Origin: Alternaria dauci
Taxonomy: Eukaryota > Ascomycota > Dothideomycetes > Pleosporales > Pleosporaceae
Assembly: GCF_042100115.1 (NCBI RefSeq)
Contig: NC_091272.1
Location: 3,162,001 to 3,226,000, forward strand
Direction: 5' to 3'
DNA: 64,000 bases
The notes beneath the pieces are model-generated. The model saw only the letters and a program-made list of their open reading frames with translations, was not told the DNA's origin and ran no database searches. Below are positions 58,221 to 64,000 of this stretch, piece after piece (the first letter of the stretch is position 1; the number at the start of each line of letters is the position of its first letter). The position numbers and the translations under genes are program-made.

Positions 58221-59275
58221 TAGAAGAGCGCTAGACTGCCTCGAAACCTGATAGTCCTAGTCTCCAAATTCTCAAGTACCTCTCCATAATTCAGCACTCA
58301 TCAGGGCTTCTACGAATATCTCTTTCTCTAAGCATACTCTCAGTTGTGTCAGCCAATCTCTTCCTCCTCGCTATGCTAGGATCATGGTCTGGATTGACCT
58401 CTGCAACTGTCAATCCGCCACACTTTGCAAAGGAGCTCCAGATTGTCCGCTCTATTCCAGAACTTGTATGCAGCGCAATAACAAGTGACAACTATCAAAC
58501 CATGAAATGTCGTAGATGACTAATCCACTGCGCGTCTTGTCTCCAACACAGTGAGGCTCGAAAAGCCGAGAACTCTTGAACGAAGCAAGCTCGGTGCATG
58601 TCAGACGAAGCTCGTACCCCAAACGTGTAGTCCTGCTGGTCTAGAGACATGTTGCGCTATGGCCGCAGTCAAGTGATGATACCTGATTTTCCGCCACCAT
58701 GACTCGAGAGTCCCTGCGTCTGGTACCTATTCACCCGTCGCCGCACCACCAAAGAACAGCAGGATCGAGTGCACGAGGATGCGCACGCCCCATGGGGATT
58801 GACAATGTTGAGCTCGGGGATGCGCGCTGTTCCTCACAGCTGATGCAAAGATCCATATTTCAAAGATGGCACGGATATAGCGGACTTGGTCTAGTCCGGG
58901 AACGCACCAATCACAGCAATTCCTTGACACATGATGCGGCTCTCGAACGTCGGCGTTGCATCATTTTGCGTCCACGACGACGCGTTTGGGCTCCATCTTG
59001 CAAGTGTTCTTCCTATTTCGGCGACCCCTTTGATCGCTTCTACCCGGTGCTTCTCGTTCCGGATCCACAGCCAAGTCGCGACCAAACGCAAATGTATTTT
59101 GGGCTGTACCGGTCCGACGACAATTACGCAACAGAGAATCGCCGACACCTGGTAGCTAGAGTATTCAAGACTTACGATACCTCTGACATGGTGACTGCTC
59201 TCGACTCCTCTCTTCATCTCTTGTAAACCACCATACCACAACATCGCGACATCCTCCCACGCTACAGCCGTCGCA
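58221..59275. promoter_or_regulatory. Upstream region of the PRM10-like gene
   Basis: About 1.05 kb. A 175-codon frame at 58699-59226 has no domain and probably reflects promoter and leader sequence. Nothing else is supported. Confidence 0.5.
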
Positions 59276-61336
59276 ATGGAGCCATCTTCGTCTAATTCGT
59301 CAGAGCACACCCACACCGACGCTCATGAGATGCAGCAAATACCGCCCACATACCCAACCCCATCCATACAGCCCGAACAGGCAACAGGAAAGACAAGAGT
59401 GCGGTTCAACAGCTCTGCCAATGTCGAGGTCCCTCCGCCGCCTCTCGAACAGATCCGTAGCTACAGCCGCGCCAGCGAATCAGGCTCCAACGAAATCACT
59501 ACTAACCAGCACACCGTCGATGCGGAAGAACTGCTCAACGCGCACAATGCTGGTGAGCTCAGCGCACAAAATTTCAATGCGCTGCCAGTGAGTGAGGTGG
59601 ACCCTGATGGCGCATATACCGTCACCGGCAACACCAACGGAGGCGTCTTTTACCAAATCCTCCAAGCCTACAAGACACCGGTGCGTGGCTACACAGACAC
59701 ATCGTCAGAAGCCAGCGAGACGTCACCTTCACAACAGCCCGGATCTGCTTCAGGCGCCGGCACCCCAAAGCGGAAATGGTACAACGCGAACAAGCCTATG
59801 CAGTCCACCGAGACACTGGCCACTCTGGTCGGCGCTTCGGCCAAGCTGGCGAACCCAAAAGATGAAAAGACGGGCGTTCCCATACGCCCACGCAACCACA
59901 GGCGGACCAGCAGTAACAACATCATCGCCAAGGTCTGGAAGGCAAAGGAAGATCAGGATGCCAAGATCAAGATCCACGTAGCCAATATTCTCAAGCGACA
60001 ACAGTACATTATCCGCATGTGTCGCGCCCTCATGCTCTTCGGAGCACCTACACATCGCCTCGAAGAGTATCTTGCAACCACCGCCAAGGTCCTCGAGATC
60101 AACAGCCAGTTTCTCTACATCCCCGGCTGCATGATCATCTCCTTTGACGACAATCTCACACACACGGCTGAAGTCAAGATTGTTCGTACCGCCCAGGGAG
60201 TCAACCTTGGCAAGCTCAAAGACACCCACGACATCTACAAGGAGGTTTTGCACGATGTTATCAGCTTAGATGAAGCTCTCGATCGCTTGGACAAGGTCAT
60301 CAATGCCAAAGACCGCCACCCGCGGTGGCTGACTGTCCTGATGTATGGTTTGGCGAGCACGGCCGTCTCTTGTTTCTTCAAGGCCCGCCCCATCGACATG
60401 CCCATCATCTTCGTCCTCGGAATCGTCCTAGGCCTGCTTCAGCTTGTCATCGCCCCATTGTCCAAGACATACAGCACCGTTTTCGAGATCACCGCCACCA
60501 TCCTCATGAGCTTCCTTGCACGCGCGTTCGGTAGCATCAACAACGGGAACACATTCTGTTTCTCAGCTATTGCACAGAGCGCCATTGCTCTGATCCTTCC
60601 TGGATGGCTGGTGCTTAGCTCAGCCCTCGAGCTCCAGTCTCGTGCTATTGTACCAGGTTCCATCCGACTCGTCTTCGCCATCATCTACTCGCTCTTTCTC
60701 GGATACGGCATCACTGTTGGCACCGCTATCTATGGCGCTATTGACTCTAACGCTACCAACTCGACTCAGTGTCAGAGCCCGATGAACCCATACTGGAACT
60801 TTCTCATGGTTCCGCTCTACGTCTTCTTCACGACCTTCACCGTGCAGGCCAAGTACAAGCAGATGCCAGCCATGATTGTCATCGCCTTTGCCGGCTACAT
60901 TGTCAACTTCTATGCTGGGATGAAGTTCTCGTCGTCAGCGCCCATCGCCTACACATTTGGCGCCTTCACCATTGGTGTTCTGGCCAACCTTTACAGTCGG
61001 TTGCGTCACGGGGTTGCAGCCGCCGTCCTCCTGCCGGCAGTATACGTCCAAGTTCCAGGCTCTCTTGCATCGAGTGGAAGCATCAACTCTGCTCTTCAAA
61101 CAGCATCAGCCCTAATCAAGGGGTCAGGGGGAACGACCGACGTGAGCAGCTCTTTATTCGCGGCCACACCCATCACTAACATAATACAGACCACAACCGA
61201 CAGCCTGAACGCAATCGTCTTCAACGTCGCTGCGTCCATGATTCAGATCGCCATCGGCATCACTGTGGGTCTGTTCATGGCTGCCCTCCTTGTCTATCCC
61301 ATGGGCAAGCGACGCAGCGGCCTGTGGACACTATAA
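59276..61336 (+). CDS. PRM10: PRM10/ThrE-type multi-pass membrane protein
   Basis: A single exon of 686 residues. Residues 1-220 are polar and disordered, with basic and Ser-rich stretches. Residues about 235-350 match the soluble part of the ThrE-like domain (DUF1212): YIIRMCRALMLFGAPTHRLE, FLYIPGCMIISFDD, KDTHDIYKEVLHD. About ten hydrophobic helices follow from residue 355, with the fungal PRM10 pattern LPGWLVLSSALELQSRAIV and VRLPAVYVQVPGS-like residues near the end. The bacterial relative ThrE exports threonine; yeast PRM10 is a pheromone-induced membrane protein of unknown transport function. Location is presumably the plasma or vacuolar membrane (inference). Confidence 0.9.
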   Translation: MEPSSSNSSEHTHTDAHEMQQIPPTYPTPSIQPEQATGKTRVRFNSSANVEVPPPPLEQIRSYSRASESGSNEITTNQHTVDAEELLNAHNAGELSAQNFNALPVSEVDPDGAYTVTGNTNGGVFYQILQAYKTPVRGYTDTSSEASETSPSQQPGSASGAGTPKRKWYNANKPMQSTETLATLVGASAKLANPKDEKTGVPIRPRNHRRTSSNNIIAKVWKAKEDQDAKIKIHVANILKRQQYIIRMCRALMLFGAPTHRLEEYLATTAKVLEINSQFLYIPGCMIISFDDNLTHTAEVKIVRTAQGVNLGKLKDTHDIYKEVLHDVISLDEALDRLDKVINAKDRHPRWLTVLMYGLASTAVSCFFKARPIDMPIIFVLGIVLGLLQLVIAPLSKTYSTVFEITATILMSFLARAFGSINNGNTFCFSAIAQSAIALILPGWLVLSSALELQSRAIVPGSIRLVFAIIYSLFLGYGITVGTAIYGAIDSNATNSTQCQSPMNPYWNFLMVPLYVFFTTFTVQAKYKQMPAMIVIAFAGYIVNFYAGMKFSSSAPIAYTFGAFTIGVLANLYSRLRHGVAAAVLLPAVYVQVPGSLASSGSINSALQTASALIKGSGGTTDVSSSLFAATPITNIIQTTTDSLNAIVFNVAASMIQIAIGITVGLFMAALLVYPMGKRRSGLWTL

Positions 61337-64000
61337 AGTATCCCCTAGTTTCTTTCTTGATTTTCTTGTCTTGCATAGCGATAAGGCGTTACGGGAACCC
61401 AAAATGGGAGGAGTTTGGGAGTTTGCCTGCTAATCATCTGTAGTATTTGAACACCTAGATGTTCAGCTTCGTTGGCCCACATGGAGATGAGTGGTGTCGC
61501 GGTGAAGTGTGAAGGTAAGCCCCGTTGCGACATCATCGACCCCGAAGCACTTGTCGATTCGCCCTGCGACAACTATTTCCAAGCAACAAGCCGTTGCGAC
61601 ATCCCCAGTACCGGTCTCCTTGCGACATCCAGGCCATATAACTCTTGTCAACCTTTGGATCTCCCAACCTACGCAACATTGGCCCTAGCAAACAACCCAC
61701 CAGACGACGTCAACCGCCCAGACCACCGCACCATACGCCCGGACCTAGACCTTGCGCCCAAGCCTTTCTTTGATCGACTGTTGCTCCATGCATTCACCCT
61801 TTCCCGAGGCCCAGTAGCTCCCCTGCACGTCCTCGCTCATCCATCCCTTCTGTGATGCTTCGTTCATGTTCACGAAGCTCACAGAGGTTGGCCTTGCCGT
61901 GCATCGTGTATACATCTTGATATCCAAAGCTCGTCCCCAACAACGACACTACTAACTGTAGGCGCATCGTACAGGTTGTCGTGAGATGCTACATGTCGAT
62001 TGATGTGAGATAAGAGGCACAGTGTGATGTGAGGAAAGAAACTTGGGCTTGTAGTACTTTGGTAGAGAATTCAAACCTTCATGCCGAAAACTCGCCTTTC
62101 TTGCTTGCTGCTGTTATCTCGACTTCTCTAATGCAGTGACAAAGTGGTTTCTTGTGGGGTACAGTCCGTATTCATGCGTTTGGACCGATACCTGGGTTTG
62201 AGGCAAGAAATACAAACCGCACAGTCGATATCGTGCTAGCGTCTGTACGGCATACACGAGGGTAACGAACTGTAGGGCGCACACTAGGCATGCAAGCCGA
62301 ATGACATGCATAGAAGCCCGTGCCTTCTGCCTTCTAGAAGGAATATGTAGAGTGGATAGGGTCAGTGCTCACGACTAGATGCCGATGGGACACGAAGTAT
62401 TGCAGGAGTGACGTAGCGTGGGAAGCCTGTGCTCGGTGACCTCACTTGCTGTCCAGGAACAAGAGGGGCTAGTGAGTGGCTGTGTGGGCATCAGCAGCGA
62501 AAGAGCCGCTAGCCAAGCTTCGTCAAGCCTCTCGTGTAGGCCTTCGTATCTGCAGCCCTATGTCAGGCGGTGATGAGGCTCTGGCGCTTGGATATCTCCG
62601 TAGCTTCCCCCAGTGTACAAGTGGGGGACAGTCATCTTCTAGAAGACCTTTAGAAGGCGCACTGACAATGTTGAGGCCTAAGGTTATTGGATACCGAAGA
62701 GGATTGGCCGTGGATCGGGCCCGCAACATGTAGCTCGTCTTCTGATTCGTGTTGGGAAGCTTTGGCGAGACGGGTACGCAGTCAGCGCCATGGTGGTGGT
62801 GGAGATGGTGTTGCCTTCGGTACCAATTCGGAGCCGCTCAGATACACAATATGGGGCTTGATAGTCTTTTTTTGTTCATCTGGGGAATCCAACCAAGTAC
62901 GGAATGTTCCGGGGATTAGGGACACTTGTATGCTTGCGGGTCTGCAGGGTGTTCTAGATATACTTCAACGTCCAGGAAGCCGTCCGTACGTTAGCAAGCG
63001 CCGTTTTCAGATGGAGCAGACGGGGAGGCATCATGGCTCCCCGACTTCAAACCCAGTATCCCACCCGGTCAGACTTAGCACATGTACAATGGTCTTACAT
63101 CGTACGATAGGTCTGGATGGGTGTACTCGGGCAAGGGAGCGGAACTAAGGCCACCCATGCTCCCTGTAGGGCTGTTAGTGTCCGCTAGGGTCCACAAGCG
63201 CGGGACACTGGCATGTATTCTATATCCCTACTACGCTTAGGGACCGTGGCAAGATGACCCGGAAGCGCAAAGATTCGATTTGACTGTGATGCTCGATTCA
63301 TGGCCATGTCATGGGAGACACACTGTGGTACAGCAGGCAGACGATGAGCTGCTCTGCATCTTCCAGCCCTTTGAGTAGGCGAAGAAACGGTAGACACATT
63401 GCGCGTTGGACTGTATTGACCATGTTGTGTAGATAATGCAGTGTATTTGCATTATCATACGACGGCTTCGGTCTAGCGCTGCGTGTGATTTTAGGAGCGG
63501 CTGTACGATGATGCGGAACAAATGAAGATGAAGGTGTAACTCGGTTGGATGGAGCATCTCATAGGTTCGTCTCCTTGACGGCTGCTGACTGTCTGACCGG
63601 TTGGCTAGCCTCGGCATCTCGTAGGCTCATGAAGCGAGCCCGGGGGCTCATGTTGCGGAGAGCGAGATGTGTCAGCAGCGGGGCAAAACTGTTGTGTTGC
63701 CTTTTATGGATGGTGAGCTAGTGTCTTGCAGGGCCAACACCAAGGCTGTACCAGATCCAAATGGGTATGCTTGACGGCGGGACGCGTCGCATGTCTGTCA
63801 AGCAAGGACCATCAGATAAGATGTGCGGCCTCGCTTGCGCATGTGTCGGCCGATGAGCGATGCTGTACAGAGTTAGATTGAGCAGCCTCAAGGCGGATCC
63901 GGCGAAGGATGCGTGAGACGGGCTGGATTCTCAGCCCTCATGCACATTCTGCAGAAGCAGCGCTGGGGCAGGTCTAGCCAGTTCCCTCCGCTTACGTCAC
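61337..64000. other. 2.7-kb terminal region without a supported gene
   Basis: Only short frames on both strands (longest about 150 codons near 62687-63148), without recognised motifs. There are no telomere repeats, tRNA or terminal repeats. Genes beyond the right edge could have their flanks here. Confidence 0.5.

Noticed and set aside
58699..59226. 175-codon frame before the PRM10-like gene
   Set aside because: No domain; it ends 50 bp before the PRM10-like ATG and is most likely promoter and leader.

Overview
The window is nuclear DNA from a filamentous ascomycete (Pezizomycotina), most likely a Dothideomycete of the Pleosporales type. The evidence is short GT-AG introns (mostly 45-110 nt, with CTRAC-like branch sites), near 50% GC with no strong AT skew, and gene families typical of such fungi: DUF3433 membrane proteins, a BYS1/thaumatin-like secreted protein, an Alt a 1-like small secreted protein, a Zn2Cys6 regulator, an Msb2 mucin and a PRM10-like transporter. 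The order-level placement is inference from gene content. I support 21 protein genes, one of them cut by the window start, and one tRNA gene. Thirteen protein genes are spliced; exon coordinates were worked out by hand from splice signals, codon phase and family conservation.

Left part (1-23 kb): a large DUF3433 membrane protein (5' cut); a secreted BYS1-like protein; a long ORF-poor stretch that hides a seven-exon FKBP12 gene (12.8-13.9 kb); HIS2 (histidinol-phosphatase) divergent from a gamma-glutamylcyclotransferase-like gene; a GVP36-like BAR protein; and a Zn2Cys6 transcription factor. About 23.0-27.9 kb has no gene I can support.

Middle (27.9-42.3 kb), mostly compact: a RING-H2 ubiquitin-ligase candidate divergent from RRN11 (RNA polymerase I core factor); a small secreted cysteine-rich protein; UFE1/syntaxin-18; cytosolic aspartate aminotransferase; a Gag-like protein that looks domesticated from a Copia-type element; tRNA-Ser(AGA); mitochondrial-type holo-ACP synthase; and a metallophosphoesterase.

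Right part (42.3-64 kb): a long leader with two candidate 5'UTR introns leading to an Msb2-type signalling mucin with homogenised 108-bp repeats; SEC27 (beta'-COP) with a 6-nt microexon and a GC-AG intron; MSP1 (outer-membrane AAA extractase) divergent from TIM21; a GNAT acetyltransferase; and a PRM10/ThrE-type membrane protein. The last 2.7 kb has no supported gene.

The genes are mainly unlinked housekeeping functions (ER-Golgi traffic: UFE1, SEC27, GVP36; mitochondria: MSP1, TIM21, ACP synthase; amino acids: HIS2, aspartate aminotransferase). I see no secondary-metabolite cluster, CRISPR array or intact mobile element. The points most worth a second look are the SEC27 microexon, the FKBP12 gene invisible to ORF scans, the Gag-derived gene and the Msb2 repeat array.
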